From positions 40,556,767 to 40,620,766 of the forward strand of contig NC_086251.1 of NCBI RefSeq assembly GCF_021018805.1: a stretch of 64,000 nucleotides of DNA, given 5' to 3'. Positions 1 to 10,740 of this stretch are shown piece by piece (the stretch's first letter is position 1; the number at the start of each line of letters is the position of its first letter). The notes under the pieces were generated by a model that made no database searches, had not been told where the DNA came from, and saw nothing but the letters and a program-made list of their open reading frames with translations. This DNA is from Prinia subflava (Eukaryota; Chordata; Aves; Passeriformes; Cisticolidae). Both the position numbers and the translations under genes were made by a program.

Positions 1-1437
1 AATCGGCACAGTCCTGCTGTACACAGTACTTGGAGCGGAGGTGAGACCACAGTGTCTCCCCTGGAAAGCAGAAAGGAGAACAAGTGATGAGGCAGAAAGT
101 ATCCATGGTTCCCCCACAGTCAGCTTGGCCCATTCAGGCCAGGCCAAGGCCCACACAGTGGGGTCATCATTGAACATCATTAATCTCCCCAGCAGCAAAG
201 CTCAAGTCCATGCAGAATACAGCCCTGCCCTACAAGCACACCATGCCCAATGCCACACCTTCCCTAAGACCTGGCACACCTAAGTTCCATTCCCTCCTCC
301 TTTAGCAGCCCTCTCCCCACTCTGCACAGTCTCCTTGATCCCCCCTCTGCCACTTCCATGTCACAGACAAGCCAAATATTCACAAATGCTCCTGATCCCA
401 CTGCCATCCCCACTTTCCCCTGAAAGCCTTTCCTTCCAGCGTGACAGAAATGCCTGAGAGCTCCTGCAGCATGCCATGAGGCCATGGGGCAGCAGTGAGC
501 CAGAGCAGCAAACCCTGGAGCCCACAGCATGCTGCCAGGGCTTCCCAGCCTCACCACACTCAGTGCTAGCTTCTTTCTGTAAACTCATCCTATAGCAATG
601 CACAAGGAGTTGAGCCTGTTCTCCAACACACGTCAGCCTCCATTTGTCCTTACTGGACTCCAGATGCTGCTCCCTACACATCCATTCAACCAGCAGAGGG
701 TAAATAAGCTCCATGGGACAAGCCACCACCTTGTCATACCTCTTCACCAGGATCTGGGACAACCTCAAGTATGTTCCAGTACTCCTTCATGTACCCAAAC
801 CACAGTATGCTCACTGCCCCTTATGCCCTAATTTTCCATCTCCTCTCTTTGGTATGATCTCAAAATCCAGTGTCACCTTTTGTAAACAAACAAACAAAAA
901 GTTTTATAAAAGTCTTGTCAAAAGATTGTTTTGATCTACAACATTCAGGTGAACTACCTCACTTTGTTTTCATTCTCCATTGCCTTCCCCTTATGGGCAG
1001 ACAATGCCAGTGAAATGAAGAGGTTTTTCTTTTTGAGATGCTGGATCACATCAGCTTTATTACCTAAAGGCATGGCCACTGCCTCCCATGAGGCCCAGTG
1101 GCTCACATCTCTGAAGACTAAGGCTGGTTTCCATATAACACACCCACACCCACACACAACCTCTTTCTCCTAGTCTCCTAGGTCTCCATAGGCCCATTTC
1201 TAGGTTACATCCCCAGCCAGTTCATGTCAAACCTCTGCAATTCACAGCTGAGCAGCTGTTTGCTAAGTCTCCAAGCCCTGGTAACCACCACCCTTCTATG
1301 AAGAAGAGAATTTACACTATCACTATAAGAAACAGTCCCAAAACAGGTGGAGAAACACATTTTGGATTTCAAAGAAAGGACAGTTAGGGATAAACCAGGA
1401 TGCTTCACAGAAGGGAAGCAAGGCTGTCCTCACTCAC
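1..1437. other. RPS6KL1 intron after coding exon 5 (no exon seen)
   Basis: The exon ending at 1438 has a good donor (GTGAGT on the minus strand), so this stretch should be intron. I looked on the minus strand for the next kinase-domain exon and for the HRD-type catalytic loop and saw neither. The open frames here have no recognisable similarity and no matching splice sites. A short CA-rich run lies near 1140-1160 and an (AAAC)n run near 885-900. Confidence 0.5.
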
Positions 1438-4400
1438 CCTGCACGTGCTCCAGATGGAGAAAGATGGAGTCCTCACTCACATAGTAGCACAACAGCTTGA
1501 CCATGAAGGGGACCCCATGAGGGATGATGGTCTGTCGCTCACGTGTCTCAACGTGGGATTTGGGGAGGCTCTGAGGAGGCACAGATAGATGGGTGGTACA
1601 GCACGGTAGGGACTTGGACTCTGTGCAGCCTAGCACCTGGCAGGGCTGGAGGCCAGCCAGAAGGGAGTGTGCCTTCACCAAGCCCCGTGGCTGCTCCCAT
1701 GTCACCCACGGTGGGGCTCCCCCACCTGCGCAGACCTGCAGCTCATACAGAGCTGTCAGTCCCCAGCACCCAGCTGGGATAAGGCAGCGTTCTGCAAAGC
1801 TCTGCCAAGGCAGGGCACTCCCCATCTGCGCTGTGGGACCCAGGGGGCACAGCTGCTCCAGAGCAGTGACTCCTCTGCAACCACCCTGCTCCCTTCAGGG
1901 AGGAACTTGCCATCCCAACCCTTTCTCCTCTTCCCCTGGAAATGATGCTTCTCCCTCTCATGCCAGGCCTCCCTTGTCCAGTTATTGAAGTACTTCATTG
2001 TTAGTTCCAAGGGCACTGAAAGATACTCTAGGGCTTGTACTGAGCACACCCCACAACCTGTTTTGGGGGTTGACACAGTTTAACACAGGCTTGAAGTGTT
2101 AAAAGTCAGAGAAACAGATGACCAAGGAGAACCACTTCTCTGCTGATCACAGAGAATGGCTGAGGCAGCCAAAAGAAGATTTTTGAACCATGAACTTTGT
2201 CCAGCCTCTGAGAGCTGCTATTTTTTATCCTCTCACCTGCCCCAGCCATCAGCTTGGACAAGGTGGCCCCAGCCTGAGAGGGAGAAGCAGGCAGATGAAA
2301 CTGAAAACACCCACCTTAAGTATAAAGGTCTCACCAGTGGCTGGATCCTGGACAATCTGCACCTGGGGCAGTATACACAGAACTGGTCAGAAGTGGTGAC
2401 ACAACACACAGCCTACAGGAATGACCCAAGGGTCTCAGCTCTGGAACTGAAACAAACTCCCACCCAAATGGAAGAGTTTTGTGAGGCTGAGACCCCTACT
2501 CTTGAAAGACAAAACACAGGTTATTGGCAAGGAGATAGCCATGTAGCCAAGAAGCAGGAAATTAATGTAACCAAAAGGTGGTGCCCATGCCAGTTTTACT
2601 TCCTTCAGTTTGAAGGGTTTCACAGTGCTCTTTTCTGGGCTCAAACCTGGGCCTCAGCAAGACGGGAGGATCGCATCAATCCTGACAAACTGAGATGTGT
2701 GAACAGCAGTGGAGAGCAATGTGCCATGTGTGTGGATACAGTAACTCTGGCATCCTCACTCCAAGATAATAAACTTTTAATTAGATTGACCATCCAGATA
2801 GTTCAGCTTCTGCTGAAGTCTAGATTATCCACAAGAGTCCACCATCGTGGCACCTGGGCATCAAACATAATTTCATATGTGGGAAAGAACGAGTTGCATA
2901 AACCTCCCTGGTATGGGAGGTATGGTAAACAAAAGTAATGAGGACATTAACAGATTTCCCAATTAACTCCTTAAGGGGTCTTGAGTCCTCTCCTACAAAA
3001 TTTTCTGGATGGGAATGGTGTGGATGGTTACCCCAACATTGCTTGATGGATGTGCTGAGGGCCGGCACCCCCATTCCAGCTGCTAGGACCCTCCAGTTTA
3101 TGCTCCCCTTGGTCCAGACCCAGCCTCAGCCCCCATCTGCAGGTGAAGTCATTACCTTATCAATCACTCCCACAACCTTACACCGTCTCAGGTTCTCCAC
3201 TGCTGAGCTCAATGTCCTGATCGGCCGGAAGCGCAGGCTGCTGTAGCCCTGCAAGGTGATAAAAGAAGAGCATGTAGGACCTAGAAATGGTGTTATCCAT
3301 TACAGCAGGTGAAAAAAGTCCCTGCATTTTCCAGAGGAGGCAGCAATACTGCCCAGCTGGTCAACATGCAGAGACAACACTCCAACAGCCATGACTCATT
3401 TTTAAAATCAGCTGGACCATTTTCTTCACCAGCCCCTGGATTTCTAAATTTTTTAGGAAAAGCTTGCACTTGCAGCAGAGGTAAAAATCACACCAAAATT
3501 TGAAGCTAGACCTGGACTGTTTCAGCATTAAGGGGATGTGTGTGGAAGGTAGTTGTCTTCCTCCCTGCATTCTTCCCACTAGGCTCTGACCATGCCCAGC
3601 CTCACTCCCTTCTCCCTTCTTTAATCACCTCCTGCTCACGATGCAAAAAGTAGTCATTGTCTTTGGTTTCCACACAGATGGAAACGATGACAGATGGGAA
3701 GAGGACATTTTTAACATTTGACAGGGTGGTTCCCTGCAATGGCTTCAGTCTCCACAAAAATGTCCATACCCACTATGGTGGCAGCGAGCTAAGCAAGCAC
3801 ACTTTGGAGGGTGGGGTCCTGGAAGCACCCTGGGCAGCCTGGGCCCACCTCAGCTCCTTGGTCCGGGCAGGGTGAATAGCTGCCAGCTCCCTTGCAGGCA
3901 CTGGCAGGTCAGGACCCTCGGCAGCTTGATGCGCCTGCCATTTTCTCTACACCATCCTAGTGTGGCATCTGGCAGGGGCAGACAAGGAGGACGACTGGGG
4001 CTACTTTATCTGCGTGTCCACAGCCCCAGCCCCGTTTCCCGGTGTCACAGGACCGCTGCCATCCCACCCACGCGGCCCACGCCAGCCCTCACCGAGCCGA
4101 TGGAGCTGCCGCCCCCCGCCGCCCGCTGCAGGTGGCAGATGAAGATTTCCTCGGCGCGCCGCAGGTACTGGGTGATCTTCCTCTTCACGGCCTCCCGACG
4201 CTCCTTGTTGGGGTCAACTGCGGCCGGTGCAAAGGGTGGGTGTGAGGGGCCCGGTTCTGCCCCGCAGGACTGGCCACAGCCCCCAGGGGGATGCCCCAGC
4301 CTTCTCACCCTTCTCCCGGTAGGGATGCACTCCCTGGACAGATGCCCCAGTGCCACCAACACACTCTCTAGAGGGATTTTCCCGTCCCCTCACCATTCTC

Positions 4401-4750
4401 CCTGCAGGGACACCTTGGCCCCTCACGGGACTCCCGATATGAATGCCCCGGTCCCCTGGCTGGTGTCCCCGGAGGGATGCCCCGGCCCGCTCCCCCGGGA
4501 GGCCGCACACACCCTGCACGCCGCGGAGCAGCACGTCCACGCCGTTCTGGTAGTGGTTGAAGGCCTCCTCGTAGTCCTCGCTGACGTCCCGCTCCAGCGC
4601 CAGGCGCAGCTGCCGCGCCGCCTCCACCAGGTAATCGCGGCGCCCGCCGCCCTCGGGCCCCGCCGGCCCCACGCGGGCCCGCAGCTGCCCCAGGTAGACG
4701 CGGGCCTGCGCCAGCGCCCGGGAGCAGGGCTCGGCCTCGGCCCGGCTCAT
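1438..4750 (-). CDS. RPS6KL1: RPS6KL1, ribosomal protein S6 kinase-like 1 (5' part; five coding exons, 3' part off the left edge)
   Basis: Minus-strand coding exons are 4750-4513, 4217-4093, 3248-3156, 2362-2315 and 1570-1438. All are flanked by AG/GT and keep one reading frame (238, 125, 93, 48 and 133 nt). The start is the ATG at 4750 because the same frame further upstream offers only a GTG. Exons 1-2 encode a MIT domain, with the segments [21 protein letters not shown] and [19 protein letters not shown]; this family uses MIT for microtubule or ESCRT-type interactions. Exon 3 encodes a linker ([19 protein letters not shown]). Exons 4-5 begin the kinase-like domain: the TFILK lysine strand is followed by [16 protein letters not shown], which resembles the hinge region. 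The catalytic loop and C-lobe should lie in exons beyond position 1. I saw no further exon between 1 and 1437. The match to the human protein from memory is strong. Kinase activity of this family member is uncertain. Confidence 0.93.
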
Positions 4751-4947
4751 GGCCCGCGCTGCCGGCACACCGCGAGCGGGGCTGCGGGCTCGGCCCGGCG
4801 CCTTCCCTCGCCGGCACGGCCCCCGCGGTGCCGCACCTGGGCAGCGCGGCCGCCAGCATCCCCCGGCGGCGCCGGGCGGAGCGGCAGGGGCGCGGCAGGG
4901 GCGGGCCGTGCTGATTGGACGCGGATGAGATCATCATCATCATCATC

Positions 4948-4982
<35 letters not shown>

Positions 4983-5090
4983 ATCATCATCATCATCACC
5001 GCCCCCCACGGGATCCCTGCCCGGGTCCCCCCGCCAGGGTCCTCCCCCCCGCCCGAGGCAGGCTCTCCCCTCTCCGTTAACGCGATAAGC
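4751..5090 (-). promoter_or_regulatory. RPS6KL1 CpG-rich promoter / 5' UTR region
   Basis: The sequence from about 4040 to 5090 is very GC- and CpG-rich and brackets the RPS6KL1 start codon at 4750. The first coding exon lies inside it, which is typical of a CpG-island promoter. The transcription start site cannot be fixed from the sequence. The region contains an (ATC)n microsatellite at 4930-4998, described separately. Confidence 0.6.
4930..4998. repeat. (ATC)n / (GAT)n trinucleotide microsatellite
   Basis: About 69 bp of nearly perfect ATC units, interrupted twice by an extra A. Read on the RPS6KL1 (minus) strand it is an (ATG)n/(GAT)n run about 180-250 bp upstream of the start codon. If transcribed it would add a series of upstream ATGs in one frame, poly-Asp in another and stops in the third. 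Confidence 0.95.
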
Positions 5091-5235
5091 GCCGTCGCTC
5101 CACTTGCATCATTGTCATCCTTATTCACCATTAATTGCCCATAATTAACCAAGCTCCCGTTCATTAAATGCCTTTGCCGCCGCATTTCCTTCGTCCCATA
5201 ACGCGTAATTAGCTGTATTTTAATTAGTCCTTGTC
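5091..5235. promoter_or_regulatory. AT-rich block with clustered homeodomain-type motifs, candidate conserved non-coding element
   Basis: Immediately next to the CpG-rich RPS6KL1 promoter the composition switches to AT-rich. The block contains several TAATTA/TTAATT/AATTAG cores (for example around 5128-5150 and 5205-5228). It has no repeat structure and no open coding signal. This density of homeodomain-core sites in a GC-rich neighbourhood resembles a conserved enhancer, but conservation cannot be judged from one sequence. Confidence 0.35.
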
Positions 5236-8200
5236 TCTGCCTCCCGCCCGACAGCTGCACCCATCCCAGCAGCTCCCCAGTGCCACAGTTAAGGTGGTGG
5301 GTGTCTTGCCACTTCATCATGGCCAGCCCAGGGTACCCCTGGCTCTTCCCGATCTCCTCTTTCACGTGGGGGCCGTTTTCCCTGACACTGGGCTCTCTGT
5401 CATCCCTTCTCCCAGCTCTTGCAGACTCATTGGGTTTTACAAACTTATTCCAAATGTACAGCACAGGGAACATCAGCACAAATGCATGAAGGTGCATCAA
5501 AGTGACAGCATAATCGAGATGCCAGCTAGTGGTTAACAAATGCTTTGTATGTGGAAAATATCAGTCTTTGGTTTATTCTAGAAACATGTATTCCTGCCCT
5601 CCCAGCCTGGCTTTTTCTTGGGAGGCCAGGAGGCCTTGCAGGGCCTGCCAGATCACTGCAGTTATTAGCAAAGGAGATTTTCTGAACCAGGAGTGCCCAA
5701 GTGGTTACTACCAGCTGGCCAGCTGGTTTGCTGAATCTGTGGGTTGGTTGGTCCCAGGTTAAATAATTGCCCTAACACAGGCATGGCAGGGACCTGCAAA
5801 AGGAGGAGGACTGGAATGAAATCTAAGGGATACCCTTAGAAAACCTGTGCTAAGATTGTTTGGGAAGAGGGAGGCCCCTGCATTCTTGTCCATCCCTTGC
5901 TAACCTATGCACATGTCCCTCTGCAAGAGGAAATGATCCTAAGATGAGAGTTTTCATTTCATCAGGAGCTGGCCCTGTGCTGTGCCATCACAGCCACACC
6001 AGCCTGGTCAGTCACTGTGTTCAGCCCCTGCTTGGCCTGGTACTTCCTGCGGGGCTGGCAGAGGGGGCACCCCTTTGTGGCTGACCTGGGATTCCTTCAT
6101 CCCCTGCACACACTTGGAGGGGATCTCCCCGGGCTCAGGTTCCTGGGCAGCTCTTTTGCACAGCCCAGCCTGTTAACAACAGAACAGGACAGTAAAGCCT
6201 GTGCCCAGAGTTCAGCTCAGCATCCAGCAACCCAACACTGTCTCTCTTACAAAGACCATTCATTTCTTTGGGAGTATGGAAGTATTAATGGTGCCTCAGA
6301 GGGCAGGTCTAGGAGGATGCAAAGCCATCTGCTTTGTAAGACAACTCACTGCCCACACACAGAGTGCTTGGTTCTTTGGTTTCTCCTCAAAATGCTTCCA
6401 GTTCCTTTTCCAACCTCTGCCTAACAGAAACCAATTTTTTCTGCCCAGCCTATTTATACCCCTCAGTCTCTGGGGTGTTTTAATTCCCACCAGAGACTGG
6501 AGGCTTCTCCTTGAAGTGAAAAGTCTAAGCAGGCAAGAAGTAAAGGAGACCCAGGGGTGAGAGCAGGGATGCTGCTGGTACAACTCACCTACCTGGCTTC
6601 AGCAGATCTGTGTGGGCCTGGAGAGGACAGAGAGCACAGGGAAACCACAAAATCCAGCACAATGTATCTGTAGAGTGGTTTGGATATTGAGGTGACGGTG
6701 GCAGGGAGATGTATGAAGAGGAGTTGCCAGGAGGGCACAGAACTCAGTTAAGTTCTTCATCAAACACCTCTGAAGTGGCCAGAAGAGACTGAGCTGAAGG
6801 CATCAGCAGGAAGTGCCTCAAGGGTGTTCCTGTGAGGAAAAGCCTTGCAAGGGAAGAAGAGTTGTACCAGCCCTGAGGCACAATTGCCTTTACATGTGGC
6901 CAGCCAGGTTTGCATGTCAGTGCTGTACAGAGGATATTAAATTTAGGGAATTACTTTTAGATTAACCTGTTTAACAGCTTGTGGTCCATGTTGGAAACTG
7001 GGAACTGCCAAAGCAAAACGAGCACAGATGAACAACAGGGAGAGGAGTGAGAGCTGCTTTTTTTCTCACAGGCTAAAATTGACACATGAGAGCTTGCAAA
7101 AGCTTAAAATATGCTGAGACTGCAAGCATCACTGGCTTCATCTGGCAGGATTATGCCAAACTTTGAGGATGCAAAAGACCTGTAAGTCACAATCAAGAAG
7201 TTAGGGCCTCAGTGTTTCTTTGTTTGCATGGAGATGTGGGAGCCCTGCACAGCACGGCCGGAGGCGCTGCTGGGTGGCAGCGCTTTGATGGCATCCTGTG
7301 CTCAGGGAGACCAGAGGTAACCAGTCCAGTTCTAACATCAGGGCTTCATCAGCTACCATGCTACATCTCTGGGCCAATCCCCACATCACCTTTACAGTTA
7401 CTTAAAAAAAAACATAGAATTTTGTTCCTGGCACATAAGGCTGCTTTCTGTTTTGTCTCCCTATAACTGTCCTCCTAAACCATCTTACTGCAGCTCTGGC
7501 TCCTAAAGCCTTAACAAACAAACCTTTGCCCTGTAAGGCTGGAAGACACAGGGAGCCCAGGGATGCTGATAACCCAGTGGTTTGTTGCTCCTGGGCTCTG
7601 TGGGACAGCTGTCTGTCTGCAAGGAGTACACAGACAGGGAAAGGATGAGGGATTTGGGAGCATTTGGGCCAGAACATGTTTTCTGTCTGTCCATGGTGGA
7701 TGCTGCTGGCTTTGGGGCTGGGGTATGTTAGGGTCCCTTTACAAGGGCACCAGTCTCCCCCTACAGCGCCACACTGCAGTGCCTGGGGGACATGGGGTTC
7801 TGCAGATGCAGCTGACCTTGTCAGAGTGTTCACACATCTGCTGTGGCCAAGGAGGGCTGCCAGAAGCTAGAGGTATAAAAAAGCTACAACTGGGACCATA
7901 CAGAGAGGGACAGGCAGACAGTGGTTGGTCCCTGTGAGAGGAAACGCGAGTGTTGGACACAAGCCCTGAAGCCAGGAACCCCTCTCTCCCCCTCAGAGCA
8001 GCAGTCCCCCACCCTGATCCTCATATCTCCACTGGGTGTGAGGGCCTGCTGGAAGTCTGTGCCACCTTGGGATCAGTGGGGTCGTAGTACTCTCCTGTCT
8101 GGCAGGGATAGGGAAAGGAGCTAGCATTTCTCTGGACATGTGATGGCTGCAACAGTCACAGGAACTTCATGAGCTAGGGCTCACTGGGCTCCTGTTACCT

Positions 8201-10138
8201 CCATGGAGCCCTGACAGCTAGAGATGCAGCTCCCAAACCTCTTGCGTAAGTGATGTTTCCCCTGCTCATCACGGCTGCAGTGGGACAGTCACATCCCTCC
8301 CAGAACCCACATTCTTGCTGTCCAACACCTCATGCCACAGGAGGAGCAGGGGACAAGGCCCAGGCAGCTGATGGAGGTGATGGAGGGAGAGAAGCAGCAC
8401 AGGGGTCTGTGCAAGGCAGGTGTCTGGCCCTGCCACATCTGATGGGCAGAGCTGCCTGGAATATCTCAGTGGCAGGCAGCGGCCAAGGAGGTGACACCAG
8501 ACACCAGAAACTCCTTGGAAAAGCCACTGTGTGTTAGTGTGTTTGAATTTGTTTTAATCCTAATCATCAGTCACAACCCCCTCACGTTACATTGATAAAC
8601 TTATTTTTATTAATTAACATACTTGCATCTATGTAACTTCCTTTTTTAAACATTTAATACTACCAGGGTATTAAAAACAATACAGAAATCCTCACATACA
8701 TCCTCAAGTGCTGCACATGGTTGTCCTTGGCCTCAGAGCAAAAAGCAGCCAGGCAGAAATGACACACAGTGACAGGGAAAGCCTGCGTGGAGCCGGCCAC
8801 CACACGGTCCACACAGACTGAGTGATACAGGACGGGGAGCAGCGAGTTCCCCTCATCCATGAGGTAGTGAAGGAGGAACTTCATGGGCTGTTCTTGAGGC
8901 AAAGCCCATGTAGGGGGTGCTCCAGGATACTGTGCATGCCTGGAAATGGGATCCAAAAGGGATCCAGCAAGCTCCTGAAGGATATGCCCAGCTGCACAGG
9001 TACAACTCACACAATCCATTCCCTGCTACATGGTGGCAGTTGCAGGTTCACATCACCTCAACACTACCTCCAGCTTTCCCTGACAGGGATCTGCCCTGTC
9101 CCCATGTCCTTGTGCCAGCCTCAGGCAACACCAGAATTATGGCTTAGAGAGTCATAAGGTAAAACCTCATTCCAGGCAGCCCTGTCAGATGTGGGAAGGA
9201 GCCACCCTGGACCCCAATCCTTGCTATGTTGTGCTCCACCCTTGTTCCTCAGAGCAAGATAAACCACAGGTCCCATCATTTAAGGGTAACCTTGAAGCCT
9301 TTGCAGATCTTGCCCTCCAGTCTTTTATCTGAAGCTTTCAAGAATGACCCTTGATTTTGTTTTAACCCAGTGCCAGGAGTGCCCCACGAATACACAGGTG
9401 CCAACTCACCCCTAGAGTTTCCAGCTTTATGCACTGCTCCAGGATGAGGCTTGCATAGATCAGCATGGGATGTACTTGGCAGACAGCCCCAGACCCCCTG
9501 CAGCAGGGGTGGAAATGGGGACAGGAAGAGCCTCAGGAGAACTGCTTAAAGCATGGAAAACCAGGGGCTGTGGCTTCCCCCTAGACCTGGGCAGAGAGCT
9601 GGCTGAGCAGAGAAAGCAGCAAACAGCAGTCCCCAGAGCCAGCTCGATGAGGGTACCCTGAGGGTGTTCCCAGTAAGGAAAGGGGGCCCCAAGCCAGCCT
9701 GTCCCCATGTCAGGTGAATGACCCTTGGTGGGGTATTTCCTGAGTGGGCAGCCTGCCCCCCAGCGACCTAAACTTTGCATCAGCCAGGGAGGACAGGGCA
9801 CTGAGCCAGACATTTGGACTGGGGTGAGAACAGGATGGGCATGGTGAACAGGGAGAGGTACCAGTCCCACAGTGAGGTGTGGAGAAGGGCAGCTGGCCCA
9901 AGGGTCTCCCAGTACCCAGCGGAACCCCAGCACATGGATAACCCCCAGCCCAGGGAGCAACCTGCTGGTTTCCCATCTCCAGCACCACACCAAGGGCAGT
10001 CCCTTGGTGCTGCAGGATTGGTGATGGGGACAAACCCTGGGTCACTGCCCTCCTCCCACCTGAGTAGGTGCCCATGGGGAAGTTCCTTGCTTTGCTGGAA
10101 AGCAGACAGGAGCTGCCAGCTCCCATGTCTGACCAGCT
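5236..10138. other. Intergenic region between RPS6KL1 (5' end) and PGF (3' end)
   Basis: No exon of a recognisable gene was found on either strand. The many open frames are short, have no homology I recognise, and reflect the moderate GC content. The AT-rich patch at about 8535-8690 contains a minus-strand AATAAA-type signal, with an open frame upstream of it (8660-9019, listed separately). A TATA-like string sits near 7871 on the plus strand with no supported gene after it. Confidence 0.55.
8660..9019 (-). other. Unassigned minus-strand open frame followed by a poly(A)-type signal
   Basis: A 119-codon open frame ends with a stop at 8660. It is followed downstream on the same strand by an AT-rich segment with AATAAA-like hexamers near 8600. 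An acceptor-like CAAG lies inside it near 8900. I recognise no domain in the translation. It could be a terminal exon of a non-coding RNA, an extended PGF 3' isoform, or chance. There is no supporting upstream exon. Confidence 0.15.
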
Positions 10139-10144
10139 TTTATT
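10139..10144 (-). promoter_or_regulatory. Candidate PGF poly(A) signal
   Basis: TTTATT on the plus strand is AATAAA on the minus strand, about 600 nt past the PGF stop codon. It is the first such hexamer downstream, implying a 3' UTR of about 0.6 kb. Confidence 0.55.
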
Positions 10145-10740
10145 AAGCGGGGCAAAGCTGGGATGTAGCTGTGAACACAAGAGGAGCCTGGTTCCCTTCT
10201 GTTCCCAACCAGAACAGCTTCCAAGCAAGCTCCCTGGCACGTGCCTGGGCTGCCCTGGCCAAAACTGGGACGGATGCAGCCCTACAGCCTTGCCTGCCCC
10301 AGATTTCCTTCCTCCCCAGCTGCAGAGCACTGGCAGGACAGAGAAGTTTTGCAGGTGCAGCCCTGTGAGCCATCTCCACTCACTCCCACATCACGCTGTC
10401 CTCCCCAGCCACTTCCAGCAGCACATGCACCAGCTCGGCTCCTCCTTGCCCCTAGAATGTCCTCAAACACCAACACACTGCTTGAGCTCCTCATCTTCAG
10501 CCCCAGGCTTGGTCACGAGTCCTTTTTTCCTTGCTGCCAACGGGGCAGATGGGGCAAGGGAGTCCTTGGTTCCAGGCTGTGTTCCACCAGGGCCAGCCAA
10601 GAGTACAGCCAGCTCTTCCGTGCTGGAGTCCTGCTCCCCACTGCGGCTTGGAGGGACACGACTCCACAAGTGCCCCGAGGGGACAAAGGCAGCTGGCTCA
10701 GACCCAGGTGGTGGGAGCGAGGCTGGGGGCAGGGCAGAGG

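Noticed and set aside
2156..2938. 260-codon plus-strand open frame
   Set aside because: It runs antisense across RPS6KL1 exon 4 and its introns; no homology, so a shadow frame.
4751..4768. Upstream start of RPS6KL1 at 4768
   Set aside because: That codon is GTG; the ATG at 4750 has a suitable context and is the first ATG in frame.
4946..5539. 197-codon minus-strand frame ending in poly-Asp
   Set aside because: It is created by the (GAT)n repeat reading through into non-coding sequence; no homology.
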